NCBI RefSeq assembly: GCF_030519375.1
Contig: NZ_JAUMKB010000001.1
Coordinates: 248,001-312,000 of the forward strand
DNA: 64,000 bases
DNA from: Mucilaginibacter tolerans
Lineage (GTDB): Bacteria > Bacteroidota > Bacteroidia > Sphingobacteriales > Sphingobacteriaceae
Direction: 5' to 3'
Shown here: positions 17,749 to 27,118 of the stretch, piece after piece
How the letters are laid out: the number at the start of each line of letters is the position of its first letter
Numbering within the stretch: position 1 is the stretch's first letter
Notes under the pieces: model-generated
The model's input: the letters and a program-made list of their open reading frames with translations, nothing else
What the model was told of the DNA's origin: nothing
Database searches by the model: none
Translations under genes and position numbers: made by a program

Positions 17749-19264
17749 ATGGCCAAATGCTTTTGAGCGGGCTATAAGTTACACCACTTATTTCAAACCC
17801 ATCTTTTGAATTTATAGCGAGATCGGTATAAGGCTTTTTCGGGAAGAAAATGGCTGTCATTACCGTCGCCCCTTTATCAGCGAATAACTCTACCGAAGCT
17901 GCATCAACTATCAGCGTCACATCGGTACCTGGCCCAGCAGTAATACGTTTGGCGGTCATGCGCTTAGCAAAATTCTTGTTAAAATCGGATACGCCAGCTC
18001 TGGTACGGTCGATGTACCAGTTGTTTTCAGCGGCGTCAAACCCGATTACCAATTGCTCACCGCTTTTATTAGATAACGTGAGTGAGAAGTTCTTCAATTG
18101 CTTTGATGAAAACTTCAATTCATATTGATTATCTGATCGCTTTAAGAGTTTGGTTAAATCTTTACCTCCTTTAACATTAAGGGTCTTCAAATCTACCGAT
18201 GTTGTCTTCAAACTGTTTAATTCTTTTACTGGTTCAGCAGTCACATAATAGTCATGATCTATATTGACCAGCTTCAATTCGCGGGGAACGGTGTTGGCAC
18301 TTCGCCAAACTTGTGTAGGTACAGTTGTAGCGTATTCCCAGTTACTCATCCAACCCAAAAACACATGCCGGTTACCGGTATTGTGCCAGGTTACACCTGC
18401 ATATTCATCGGTGCCGCTATCAATCCAGCGTGTATCGGTGTTAATTGCTTTGAATGTGCTACCATCAAAATTCCCTACAAAATACTGCGTTGCTGAACCA
18501 CTATTAGGTCCACCGGGGTTAATATTGACAATAAGTACCCATAGTTTCTTTCCGTCGCTTGCTGTGACAGGGAACAGATCCGGGCATTCCCAAACGCCGC
18601 CATGTGCACCCTCGTGTTCCCCAAATTCGCTTTCCTTCTTCCACACTTTCAGGTTTGGGGATGAATAAAAGGTTATCCTATCCTTTGTAGCGAGCGTCAT
18701 TATCCATTTTTTACCGGGCGCATACCAGCTCACATTCGGATCGCGAAAATCAGTTATTCCCGGATTCTTCAGCACCGGGTTATGTTCATATTTGTGCCAA
18801 GTTTTGCCCTCGTCATTACTATATGCCAGACTCTCGGTCTGGGTATCTTTTCTGCCTGCCTTTTCTTTAACCGGGTCGTGATGTGTAAAAATGGCTACCA
18901 ATGGTGGTCGCCCGTTTTTACCTAAGCCGCTGGTGTTGTTAAAGTCGACCACGGCACTACCCGAAAATATATAACCCAGGCTATCCGGATATAATGCAAC
19001 CGGCTTATTTTTCCAATGGATCATATCAACACTGGTAGCATGTCCCCAGTGCATTGGCCCCCACACAGTTGCTTTAGGGTAATATTGATAAAACAAATGG
19101 TAGGTTCCTTTATAAAACACCATACCGTTCGGATCGTTCATCCAATGTGCCGGCGGTGAGAAATGTATTTGCGGGCGGTATTGCTCTTTATAGGTTGGCT
19201 TTTGAGCCATTGCGGCCGTAGAGGTCAACAACCCAATCATCAAATATTTTATCTTATTAATCAT
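17747..19264 (-). CDS. Glycoside hydrolase family 32 (levanase / fructan beta-fructosidase)
   Basis: This 505-residue exported enzyme has a signal peptide (LLTSTAAMAQ). All three GH32 catalytic motifs are intact: WMNDPNG with nucleophile Asp44, FRDP with transition-state stabiliser Asp175, and ECPD with acid/base Glu226. A C-terminal beta-sandwich completes the fold. Such enzymes release fructose from levan, inulin or sucrose in the periplasm or outside. The sugar porter gene sits 1 bp upstream on the same strand, so the two form an operon for making and importing a hexose. No SusC/SusD pair or fructokinase is nearby. Confidence 0.95.
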   Translation of the reverse strand: MINKIKYLMIGLLTSTAAMAQKPTYKEQYRPQIHFSPPAHWMNDPNGMVFYKGTYHLFYQYYPKATVWGPMHWGHATSVDMIHWKNKPVALYPDSLGYIFSGSAVVDFNNTSGLGKNGRPPLVAIFTHHDPVKEKAGRKDTQTESLAYSNDEGKTWHKYEHNPVLKNPGITDFRDPNVSWYAPGKKWIMTLATKDRITFYSSPNLKVWKKESEFGEHEGAHGGVWECPDLFPVTASDGKKLWVLIVNINPGGPNSGSATQYFVGNFDGSTFKAINTDTRWIDSGTDEYAGVTWHNTGNRHVFLGWMSNWEYATTVPTQVWRSANTVPRELKLVNIDHDYYVTAEPVKELNSLKTTSVDLKTLNVKGGKDLTKLLKRSDNQYELKFSSKQLKNFSLTLSNKSGEQLVIGFDAAENNWYIDRTRAGVSDFNKNFAKRMTAKRITAGPGTDVTLIVDAASVELFADKGATVMTAIFFPKKPYTDLAINSKDGFEISGVTYSPLKSIWP

Positions 19265-19265
19265 A

Positions 19266-20594
19266 TCAATGCATAGTTAGCGTACGCTCTATCTGCTCCA
19301 GCGATTTTCCCTTGGTTTCCGGCATTACTTTCAATACAAATATTAATTGCAACACCATCATCCCCGTGAAAAACATAAAAGTCCAGCTTTCACCGATTTT
19401 GCCGGAGATGTAGGGGAAAGAGAATGCAATTAAAGTTGCCATTACCCAGTGCGTGCCGCTTCCAAGTGTTTGCCCTTTGGCCCTTACCTGGTTAGGGAAG
19501 ATCTCTGAAATGAACACCCAGATAACCGCTCCCTGCGAGAAGGCAAAGAACCCGATATAGACCATCAGGTAGATCGCAACCATAGTGCCTGAGTCCTTCG
19601 CAAAGAAAGAATAAGAGACTAACCCTAATGTAAGAATAAGACCAAAAGAACCTATGATCATTAGTTGCTTACGCCCGATTTTATCAATAAAGCCAATGGC
19701 GATCATTGTGAAGATCAGGTTCACCAATCCAATCCCAGCCGTGGATAGTAAGGATGCACTTTTTGCCAGCCCGGCAGCAGTAAAAATCCGGGGCGCATAA
19801 TAAATGATGGCGTTAATGCCCGATACCTGGTTAAAAAATGCGAACAATACAGCCAGCATAGCCGGAAAACGATAACGGGGGTTAAACAAGTTTTCGCCAT
19901 GCACGTCGGCAACCTCTTCATTTTTGGCATTGATGATATTCGCCATCTCTTCCTCGTAGGTGTCGGGATTAATGATCTGCAGGATCGCACTGGCTTCCTC
20001 ATTTTGCGATTTATGGAGAATAAGCCAGCGGGGGCTCTCGGGCACAAACCTGAGCAGCACCAAAAATATAAAGGAAGGAACAGCCATTATACCAAGCATT
20101 AGCCGCCAGGAATCCTGGAACAGCAAACCGATTACGTAGTTTGAGAGGTAAGATATTAATATCCCGAATACAATATTAAACTGGAACAATATTACCAGCC
20201 TGCCCCTTGCCTTAGCAGGTGCAATTTCTGAGATGTAGATCGGTGCAATCACTGAGGATACGCCAACGCCCAATCCACCAATAAACCGAAGTGTAACGAA
20301 CAAATACCAGTTAGATGCAACAGCAGTACCCAGAGAGGCAAACAGGAATATAAAAGCAATAATGATCAATGATTTTTTACGGCCAAGGCTATCTGCCGGT
20401 ATCCGGCCAAAAAGAGCGCCTGTAACCGTGCCGATAAGAGCAATGGAGATAGTAAATCCATGTTGCAGGTCGGTAAGGTTCCAATATTTCTGGATCGCCT
20501 GCTCCGCACCCGAGATAACAGCCGTATCAAAGCCAAACAGGAATCCACCAAGGGCCGTTATTATTGACCATGCAATAACTTTTCGTTGAATCAT
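19266..20594 (-). CDS. MFS sugar porter (hexose/H+ symporter type)
   Basis: This 442-residue twelve-helix inner-membrane transporter has the sugar porter signatures GFLFGFDTAVISGAEQ, RFIGGLGVGVSSVIAP with EIAPAKARGRL, PESPRWL and the C-terminal PETKGKSLEQIE. These mark a proton-coupled hexose or pentose importer of the XylE/AraE/GLUT class. Being first in an operon with GH32, it most likely imports fructose or glucose released outside the inner membrane. The motif after helix 2 reads RIPADSLGRKK, slightly different from the usual ADRFGRR. The divergent gap of 159 bp to 20754 holds its promoter. Confidence 0.93.
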   Translation of the reverse strand: MIQRKVIAWSIITALGGFLFGFDTAVISGAEQAIQKYWNLTDLQHGFTISIALIGTVTGALFGRIPADSLGRKKSLIIIAFIFLFASLGTAVASNWYLFVTLRFIGGLGVGVSSVIAPIYISEIAPAKARGRLVILFQFNIVFGILISYLSNYVIGLLFQDSWRLMLGIMAVPSFIFLVLLRFVPESPRWLILHKSQNEEASAILQIINPDTYEEEMANIINAKNEEVADVHGENLFNPRYRFPAMLAVLFAFFNQVSGINAIIYYAPRIFTAAGLAKSASLLSTAGIGLVNLIFTMIAIGFIDKIGRKQLMIIGSFGLILTLGLVSYSFFAKDSGTMVAIYLMVYIGFFAFSQGAVIWVFISEIFPNQVRAKGQTLGSGTHWVMATLIAFSFPYISGKIGESWTFMFFTGMMVLQLIFVLKVMPETKGKSLEQIERTLTMH

Positions 20595-20753
20595 AATAAA
20601 AGGTTTATAATTGATGTGATATCAAATATAACTTTTAAACGCGTAGATGGCGCATTTAACAAAAAAACTTGCTACTATTTTGCTGTTTTATTAAATTTAT
20701 AAAACAATCCCCCGGCAATACTTCTTCTATTTAAAACTTAAATCATTTAAGTC

Positions 20754-21275
20754 ATGAAATATGCATTTATTCTGGGTTCCAATTCGTTTATTGTGCCCGG
20801 CAATACACTGGTTTATACCGACCATGGTCATAGCATTAATTTCTTAAGGATCAATTCTATTTATCGTGATAGACCTGAAGGGCAGGGACCGACTTCATTA
20901 AATATCGATCTGGATATAAAAGACACCGATGGTTCTATCATTAAAATTGAAGGAAATGCGCCTGTTCAAACCGGCAAAACTGATGTTGCGACCTATAACG
21001 ACAGGCTTCACATTACCCGCGCCGATGGTACAACGCTAATTGATATCCATCAGATGGATAATAAAACCGCCATGCGTCTGGAGCATAATATAATAGCCGA
21101 ACTGGAAGCACTTTCGCCGAATGCAGTTATACGGATACGCGGCAATTTTATGGTTAACGATCTGCACCTGGAGATCGATAATGAAAAGCTGTTTGTGAAT
21201 GGCAACTCCTATGCTAACTCGACCCAGACAGGAATACTGAATTTGGAATTCAGTCACGATAGTGTGGTGATATAA
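20754..21275 (+). CDS. Hypothetical beta-rich protein (173 aa)
   Basis: This 173-residue protein has no signal peptide or membrane segment. It is dominated by short beta-strand segments (VIRIRGNFMVNDLHLEIDNEKLFVNG), suggesting a beta-sandwich or right-handed beta structure. Charged Asp/Asn-rich turns are frequent. I do not recognise the family. It is a single gene between a divergent transporter and a convergent membrane protease-like gene. It looks like a genuine conserved cytosolic protein rather than a spurious frame, because codon use and composition match its neighbours. Confidence 0.75.
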   Translation: MKYAFILGSNSFIVPGNTLVYTDHGHSINFLRINSIYRDRPEGQGPTSLNIDLDIKDTDGSIIKIEGNAPVQTGKTDVATYNDRLHITRADGTTLIDIHQMDNKTAMRLEHNIIAELEALSPNAVIRIRGNFMVNDLHLEIDNEKLFVNGNSYANSTQTGILNLEFSHDSVVI

Positions 21276-21295
21276 TAGCTTATAGTTGATAGTTA

Positions 21296-21343
21296 ATGGT
21301 TCATAGATTGAACTTAGAATTGATCATTTTAGCTATGAACCAT
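21296..21343. repeat. Inverted repeat of short words between convergent genes
   Basis: ATGGTTCATAG at 21296 is repeated as its exact reverse complement CTATGAACCAT at 21333, with related degenerate copies around it (ATAGTT, GTTCATGA). There is no T-run, so a simple terminator role is not supported. Confidence 0.55.
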
Positions 21344-21361
21344 GAGTCATGAACTATACCA

Positions 21362-22459
21362 TTACCTATGGACCATGGGCTTTCTTTTATACCACCCCAT
21401 CACCAACCTAACCATCTGGTTGTAGGTATTAAGCCCCTGCGGCTGATTGTTGGCTTTCAGGAAGTCATCATAAAACACGCTGCTTAATGCGCCGAGTTTG
21501 CTCTCGTAGGATAACCAAAAAGCGCGTTCGGTCTTAAAGTCGTTCAACACATCGGGCGAGATATTTTTGCGCAGCTCTTTCCGGGCAAGACTGTCCTGTC
21601 GCCTTAAAGCAAACATAAACTCTTGTACGCCCACATAATAAGCTGAATAACGTAACAGGCGGTCTTTGGACTGCGTACCGGCAATAAATCCTCCGAAGTT
21701 GGCCTCATCCTCCGGGCCAAAACCCATTTGGTGCGACATTTCATGACAGGCTACAAAAGGTTTTATAAAAACAGGAAGATCGTAATCCATTTGTGCCTCG
21801 GTAGTAAAAGGATTATAATACCCTGAAGTACCCATATAATTCATCAGGGGTGTCAATAATGACGGTTTAATTCGGGGCTTGAAAGTGTGAAAATTATCGG
21901 ATGAAGATGATAGTGACCGTACTGCATTTACAGCGGTGGTATAAATTGCTGCGTTGTTTTGGTGCCAGTCGTTGGTTGTTATTCTACCGCGGCAGCTATT
22001 GGCACTATCAATTAGCATAGCAGTAACCGATTTCAGGTCAGCAGTAGTGTAGCCGCTATCAGGCAGGTTGAACCTTTCAGCCGCTGAAGTGCGGTAGTAA
22101 TTCATTCCCCAGAAAAGATAAAAGCACAGTAAGAAAACCTGCACGCCGACGATTAGCCCAAGGGTAAATATGCCTGCTACCTGCCATTGTTTTCGGATCA
22201 ACAATCTGATCAATCTTATGGCAGCATAAACCAGGTAACCTATAATCAGGATGTAAATCACATCCCCTATACTAAACGGGAACAGGTTAAATATGGGGTG
22301 AAAGATGAAACAAACTGCCCGGTAAAGGCCTTTGGAGTAATATCGTTCCACAAAATCAGGATATCCGGCAATAAACATCAGCAGGAAAATTGCCAACGTC
22401 AATATTACAATAGTAATTAGTCTTGATTTTAGGGGCTGTTTGTTGAACCGTTTAGCCAT
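21362..22459 (-). CDS. DUF3810 family membrane zincin-like protein
   Basis: This 365-residue protein has three hydrophobic segments in the first 120 residues, followed by a soluble domain. That domain carries ACHEMSHQMGFGPEDEANF, an HExxH metalloprotease-type motif with a downstream Glu. This is the usual appearance of DUF3810. It is probably an inner-membrane protein with a catalytic zinc domain on one side; its substrate is unknown. A TATATTTG box lies 5 bp before the ATG (22471-22464), so the mRNA may be nearly leaderless unless a further promoter exists. A terminator of the upstream gene separates the two genes. Confidence 0.85.
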   Translation of the reverse strand: MAKRFNKQPLKSRLITIVILTLAIFLLMFIAGYPDFVERYYSKGLYRAVCFIFHPIFNLFPFSIGDVIYILIIGYLVYAAIRLIRLLIRKQWQVAGIFTLGLIVGVQVFLLCFYLFWGMNYYRTSAAERFNLPDSGYTTADLKSVTAMLIDSANSCRGRITTNDWHQNNAAIYTTAVNAVRSLSSSSDNFHTFKPRIKPSLLTPLMNYMGTSGYYNPFTTEAQMDYDLPVFIKPFVACHEMSHQMGFGPEDEANFGGFIAGTQSKDRLLRYSAYYVGVQEFMFALRRQDSLARKELRKNISPDVLNDFKTERAFWLSYESKLGALSSVFYDDFLKANNQPQGLNTYNQMVRLVMGWYKRKPMVHR

Positions 22460-22480
22460 TAAGCAAATATAGCAGATAAT

Positions 22481-22503
22481 AAAAAAGCCCCTTATGGGGC
22501 TTT
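22481..22503 (-). terminator. Rho-independent terminator of the DUF2911 gene
   Basis: Read on the minus strand, AAAGCCCC, a 4-nt loop and GGGGCTTT are followed by further T. It lies 21 bp after the DUF2911 stop codon. Confidence 0.9.
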
Positions 22504-22524
22504 ATCATATTATTTCAATGATTT

Positions 22525-23049
22525 TTATTTGATCTCAACAGGTACAGCCAGGTTTTCCCAAAGCAGAGTCATGCCTTTGCTGTCAATTTCAATTTTAAAT
22601 CTTTCATTCATTGCCTTTGATTTCATCGGCTTAACAGTGGTCACCAATACATCTTTTGAAGGATCATCAGTAGTTGAGCCATCCATATTAATACCCCACT
22701 GACCAGTTTTTGAATTAAAAATTATCTGCCATTCTCTTTCACCTGGTTTGGTGTACAAGCTGTATTTGCCAGCTTTTAAGGTTTTGCCACCAATTTTAAT
22801 ATCCTTGCTGGTTTCAAATATGGTAGCTTCGTTAGCACCTGTGCGCCAGACTTTGTCGTAAGGTACCAGGCCGCCCCATATTTTTCTTCCTTTAACAGCA
22901 GGGCTGCTATAGCTTACTTTAATCTCCGAACCGGCGACAGTTCCGGTTGCAGTTGCAGCAGGGCTTGGTTTTTGGGCAAAAACCATAGTAGATGCGAAAA
23001 AGGCTATCGCAAACAGCGACAACGTCTTTAATTGGAATAGTTTTCTCAT
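22525..23049 (-). CDS. DUF2911 domain secreted protein
   Basis: This 174-residue protein has a signal peptide ending MVFAQK and a single DUF2911 domain. Typical family patterns are KVSYSSPAVKGRKIWGGLVPYDKVWRTGANEAT, then GGKTLKAGKYSLYTKPG and EWQIIFN. The fold is a small beta-sandwich in the periplasm or outer membrane. Function is unknown across the phylum. The gene is monocistronic, with a terminator on its downstream side. The 33-residue pattern is quoted in part: YSSPAVKGRKIWGG and KVWRTGANEAT are the clearest blocks. Confidence 0.9.
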   Translation of the reverse strand: MRKLFQLKTLSLFAIAFFASTMVFAQKPSPAATATGTVAGSEIKVSYSSPAVKGRKIWGGLVPYDKVWRTGANEATIFETSKDIKIGGKTLKAGKYSLYTKPGEREWQIIFNSKTGQWGINMDGSTTDDPSKDVLVTTVKPMKSKAMNERFKIEIDSKGMTLLWENLAVPVEIK

Positions 23050-23437
23050 AGTGAGTTTTCTTAATTGATTTGGTTATAAAGTTATATTGAAATTTCGATT
23101 GGTGATATATGCCAAAATCACTATTGCATTAAATCTCACGCAAATCGTACTTTAAATGACTTTGCAGTAACAAAACTAAATTCCGGTCAAATTGTTTACA
23201 AATTAAGTCACATTGCAATTAGGAATTGACCTTTGAAACATAAGGTTAAACAATTGTTGTGAGTTGGGCCCTTGCTAAAATAGTGAGGGCTTTTGTTTTG
23301 TCCTCATCAACAGCTATCAAAAATACGTCTGATCGTGCAACCCGCACGTTTAAAATGTCGTATTAATTAATAATTTCTCTATAGAATATTTAATTAATTT
23401 TTACTAAATTCAGTACAACCTTTATAGCTAAGTCACC
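23050..23437. other. Intergenic region with an orphan hairpin
   Basis: This 388-bp region is AT-rich and contains no credible gene. At 23268-23294 a GCCCTTGC stem pairs with GTGAGGGC (two wobble pairs) and is followed by TTTTGTTTTG on the plus strand. This is terminator-like, but no plus-strand gene precedes it. A short RNA from this region is possible. Confidence 0.5.
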
Positions 23438-23674
23438 TTGGATATTGATATTTTCAAATTACTTAAATCACAGACAGTTGAGGTGTTTAGCATGTTGCTT
23501 GTCATGCGTGACATTGCAACAGCAAAGGGTATGCAAAATGATGTTGACCGTTTAAAAGACTACTTGAATGAAAACACGCAAATCATATCTATAGCGGACA
23601 AACAGCTGTCAGAATTAGAGCAATCAAGCCATGTTTACCGCCTAGGTTTACTTGACACGATTAACCCACTGTAA
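23438..23674 (+). CDS. Small hypothetical protein (78 aa, TTG start)
   Basis: This 78-residue mostly helical, acidic peptide has no signal or membrane segment. Middle and C-terminal residues (VDRLKDYLNENTQIISIADKQ) could form an amphipathic helix. The only in-frame start near the 5' end is TTG at 23438, directly after an in-frame stop; the next ATG would remove 18 residues. A weak hairpin with a T tail follows the stop at 23676-23694. It lies upstream of a response regulator but 368 bp away. I do not recognise it, and it may not be a real gene. Confidence 0.45.
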   Translation: MDIDIFKLLKSQTVEVFSMLLVMRDIATAKGMQNDVDRLKDYLNENTQIISIADKQLSELEQSSHVYRLGLLDTINPL

Positions 23675-24042
23675 GACAACCAAGTGTTGTTTTTATAACA
23701 TTTTTGTTACAATCAGTCTCACATAATACCACCCAAATGGCATAATCTTGGCAATTATATCCTTAACGATACAGCTATGAGGCGGCTTGGGAAGGTAAAT
23801 AAGGTAGTTTAGCCTGTATTGGCGTTCTTTAAAGGGTTTTTATTTAGTAAACGGACATTGTGTGATTATGGTTGGGGTATAATATTCCCGATATGTCACC
23901 ATACTAATCCCGTTTTTAAATAAAAACAACAGTCATCAATATAGGGTAAAATGATCCCAATATTTGATGAACGTTGCCCTAACACGAAAATCATTTGTTA
24001 TACGAACCTTTAAACTTATTTGTTGCACCAATCTAAACTGTT
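23675..24042. other. Intergenic region upstream of the response regulator
   Basis: The first 20 bp hold a 5-bp hairpin (ACAAC/GTTGT) with a T tail, which may end the small gene. The remaining 350 bp have no open frame of note and no clear promoter; only an incomplete TTATTTG lies about 25 bp before the next ATG. Confidence 0.4.
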
Positions 24043-24459
24043 ATGTCAAAACTTATAATTATCGATGACGATCCGATCCATCATAAGATCGTACAATTTA
24101 TGCTAACCAAAAACGAGCTAGCTAAAGAAACTACTTATACTTTTGATGGCAAGCTTGTACTTGATTATCTTGAAGAAAACAGGACCAAGATTAGTGTCCT
24201 TCCTGACTTTATATTTCTTGACCTGTATATGCCGGGCAATAGTGGATGGGATTTTTTGAATGGATTTCAAAAAATTTATAAGACACTTAAAAAAGAAATC
24301 CAGATATACGTTGTTTCATCTTCTATTTTCCAGATGGATATTAACCGCTCAAAAGGATACCCTTTTGTAACAAATTATATTACCAAGCCGATGATGAAAA
24401 GTGTTTTTGACGCCATCAGAGGGAGAAATCTAAGAATCACCGGGCCTCAGCTCAATTAA
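24043..24459 (+). CDS. Single-domain (CheY-like) response regulator
   Basis: This 138-residue protein consists only of a receiver domain. The acidic pocket is IIDDDP, the phosphoacceptor is Asp60 in FLDLYMPG, and the conserved Lys lies in YITKPM. There is no output domain, so it must act by protein contact or phosphotransfer. Bacteroidota carry many such receivers, often with PAS or hybrid histidine kinases elsewhere. No kinase is adjacent here. A terminator follows, so it is monocistronic. Confidence 0.93.
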   Translation: MSKLIIIDDDPIHHKIVQFMLTKNELAKETTYTFDGKLVLDYLEENRTKISVLPDFIFLDLYMPGNSGWDFLNGFQKIYKTLKKEIQIYVVSSSIFQMDINRSKGYPFVTNYITKPMMKSVFDAIRGRNLRITGPQLN

Positions 24460-24493
24460 CCCAAACATTCTATCAACAATTAAAAGTTTTAAG

Positions 24494-24521
24494 TGCCACT
24501 CTCACCGGGATGGCATTTTTT
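24494..24521 (+). terminator. Terminator of the response regulator gene
   Basis: TGCCA at 24494 pairs with TGGCA at 24511, with additional inner pairs around one bulge, followed by six T. Confidence 0.7.
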
Positions 24522-24625
24522 GTATCCGTTCAGTCACATTGTGGTTCAATTATTATCTTAAGTATAAACAACGTACTTTTGGGCTGCCTGGTCAATCTAT
24601 CTATCTAATACCAGCTGCTATCTGA

Positions 24626-26278
24626 ATGGAAGACGGTTATAAACCTTATTTTATATTATTATTTGTGCTGGCGCTCGTGGTTAATTTCGCGGGTATCGAT
24701 CAAAGGTTTTTCACTGATGACCCTGGATTGTATGCGTCCATTTCTAAAAATCTGCTGTATCATAAAAGCTTCTTTGATCTGTTTACTTACGATCAGAACT
24801 GGCTTGACAAGCCACATTTCCCGTTCTGGATGACATTGCTCAGTTTCAAGATATTCGGGGTATCTGTATGGGCGTACAGGTTGCCAGCTTTAATCTTTTT
24901 CCTGATATGTCTGCGGTATACATTTCTTTTTGGCAAAAAATTTCACAATGAGCAAATCGCCTGGCTGGCCGCAATAATAGTTGCCACTTCGCAGCATGTA
25001 ATTATGCTAAATACGGATGTAAGAGCCGAGCCGTATCTGATGGCACTCGTTATTGGCAGCATATATCACATAAGTTGCTTGGAAGAACGCTTCAGTTACA
25101 TCGACCTGTTATTAGGAGCCCTGCTAACGGCTTGCGCCATTATAACCAAGGGTATATTTGTTATTGTGGCAATTTATGGCGCATTATTTGGCCAGCTTTT
25201 CTTCAAAAAGAATCTTAAATCGATATTTCAGTTAAAATGGGGCCTGCTGCTTTTACTTACACTCATATTTACACTGCCGGAGTTTTATGCATTATATACC
25301 CAGTTCGATCAGCATCCGGAAATAACCGTATTCAACAGGCACGGGGTATCTGGCATCAGATGGTTTTTATGGGATAGTCAATTCGGACGCTTCGTAAACA
25401 ACGGACCCATTAGTCAAAAAAAATCAGGCGACATAATTTTCTACTTGCATACGCTGTTATGGGCCTTTGCCCCATGGTGCTTGTTATTTTACTATGCAGT
25501 TTATAAAAATATCAGAAGGATAATATCCAAAAGGCAATTAGCAGAATATTATTCCATCAGTGGAGGTTTACTGCTGCTGACGTTGTTTTCGTTGTCAAAA
25601 TTTCAACTTCCTTTTTATACCAATACCATCTTCCCACTTTTTGCAATTATTACCGCACCATATTGTTTTAAGCCATTAAAGCGCTTTGGGATAGTCCTGA
25701 GGCAGATGAGCTTATATCTTTATGCCGCGGCGTTTATTATAATCACCTTCGCAATCAATTATTTTGCAAAACCCGAGGGTATAATATTCTTTATGCTTGA
25801 TTGTGTTGTGCTTGCCGCAGGTTTGTTCATTGTTGTGCCTAAAATAAGAAAGCCACATCTACGGGCATTTTTCCTGGCTTGTATTGCAGTACTATTTGCC
25901 AACTTTTATCTCAATGCCGTTTTTTATAACGTCATGGCTGATTATAATGGACAAATAAAGGCTGCCAACTATGTAAATATCGACTCTTTTAATGGCTATC
26001 ATCTTTATTCGCTCAAGTTCGAGAATAACATTTTTCAGTTCTATTCGAAAAGACCAATTGACTATATCCCATTAGACAGCTTTAAAAATTTCAATCCCCC
26101 GCCCCATTCCATATTTTATGCACGGAAACTGTCTATTGATATTTTGAACCAGCAACACGTTCCTTTTAAGATTTTAAGTTCATTTCCTAACTATCCACAG
26201 GAAAATATCCTGCCCGCATTTGTTAACGCGGCCACAAGAGAGACTGTATTAGACAGTGTTTACCTGATCACCAAATGA
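24626..26278 (+). CDS. Glycosyltransferase family 39 (ArnT-like), second copy
   Basis: This 550-residue polytopic membrane protein is clearly paralogous to the GT39 at 9458. Shared features include an acidic first periplasmic loop (FTDDPGLYASISK), the motif WLDKPHFPFW, NTDVRAEPYLM, a GVSGIRWFLWDSQFGRF-like segment, and about a dozen membrane helices. It probably transfers a sugar from a polyprenyl phosphate to a periplasmic acceptor. TACTTTTG at 24574-24581 is a possible -7 box. It is convergent with the cytochrome gene 3 bp away. The acceptor is unknown. Confidence 0.88.
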   Translation: MEDGYKPYFILLFVLALVVNFAGIDQRFFTDDPGLYASISKNLLYHKSFFDLFTYDQNWLDKPHFPFWMTLLSFKIFGVSVWAYRLPALIFFLICLRYTFLFGKKFHNEQIAWLAAIIVATSQHVIMLNTDVRAEPYLMALVIGSIYHISCLEERFSYIDLLLGALLTACAIITKGIFVIVAIYGALFGQLFFKKNLKSIFQLKWGLLLLLTLIFTLPEFYALYTQFDQHPEITVFNRHGVSGIRWFLWDSQFGRFVNNGPISQKKSGDIIFYLHTLLWAFAPWCLLFYYAVYKNIRRIISKRQLAEYYSISGGLLLLTLFSLSKFQLPFYTNTIFPLFAIITAPYCFKPLKRFGIVLRQMSLYLYAAAFIIITFAINYFAKPEGIIFFMLDCVVLAAGLFIVVPKIRKPHLRAFFLACIAVLFANFYLNAVFYNVMADYNGQIKAANYVNIDSFNGYHLYSLKFENNIFQFYSKRPIDYIPLDSFKNFNPPPHSIFYARKLSIDILNQQHVPFKILSSFPNYPQENILPAFVNAATRETVLDSVYLITK

Positions 26279-26281
26279 TTA

Positions 26282-26944
26282 TTAGTCAGCTTTACCGCCA
26301 TTAATCATATCTGACACTATACCTTTATTGTTTTTTCTTTCGGCCAAAAACACACCTGCAAGGTGAACGATGATAAATGCAAGGATCAGATACATGCAGA
26401 AGCTATGAATTTCGCGCAGCGCATGAATCTTTAAAGCAGGGACATCATCTTCAAAAGCCATACACAAACCAGTTATTGCCATTATGCCTAAAAGCGTATA
26501 AAAAGTAAGGTATAAAGATTTAACCACTATATCGTGTTTTGCTTGCTTTGAATGTACGCCGTTAAGCTGCGTATAAGCAAATTTCAGCTTCCTGAGCAGC
26601 TTTTGATCGGCACGATGGGAAAACTCAAGTATCAATCGAAAAATAAAGAGTGTGATAAGTATATAACCGAAGTAAGTATGTAACGCCCAAACATTATCGC
26701 TGATTTCATGCGCTGCCTCACGTGCCTGATCCTGAGAAACCGTTAGGTTCTTTTCTGCAAATGATTTTTGTATAATGGATGCATTCCTATGTCCAGCGGT
26801 AATAGTGCTGTTTGCCAGTACCGTCAACAATGATCCTGAAATAATTATTGCGCTGAGCCAATGCCATAAACGCAATCCGGGAGAATATCGCTTTTTCTGT
26901 AATGTATCGGCGAATTCCGGTTTTACTGGTTCAATAAGTGCCAT
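26282..26944 (-). CDS. Cytochrome b561-like membrane protein
   Basis: This 220-residue protein has four hydrophobic helices and histidines in the positions expected for two b haems: LRLWHWL (His28), ALHTYFGY, REIHSF and IIVHLAG. It resembles the prokaryotic cytochrome b561 / Ni,Fe-hydrogenase b-subunit family, which passes electrons across the inner membrane. I chose the ATG at 26944 (MALIEPVKPEF) because the longer frame back to 27073 adds an unlike, basic hydrophobic segment. The divergent neighbour encodes an outer-membrane protein. The electron donor is unknown. Confidence 0.85.
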   Translation of the reverse strand: MALIEPVKPEFADTLQKKRYSPGLRLWHWLSAIIISGSLLTVLANSTITAGHRNASIIQKSFAEKNLTVSQDQAREAAHEISDNVWALHTYFGYILITLFIFRLILEFSHRADQKLLRKLKFAYTQLNGVHSKQAKHDIVVKSLYLTFYTLLGIMAITGLCMAFEDDVPALKIHALREIHSFCMYLILAFIIVHLAGVFLAERKNNKGIVSDMINGGKAD

Positions 26945-27118
26945 ATTAAAATTCAAATTGGTTTTGCCTGTAAAATATGTAAGGAATCTGTTATAAAACT
27001 GTTTTAGTACCTTACAGAATATTCTGTTCAGAATTACTTCAACTTTCAGTAATAGCTTTATTGCCAAAAACATTCGGCAAACCTCTATTTATTTTTTAGG
27101 TTTGGCTGTATAAACTAT

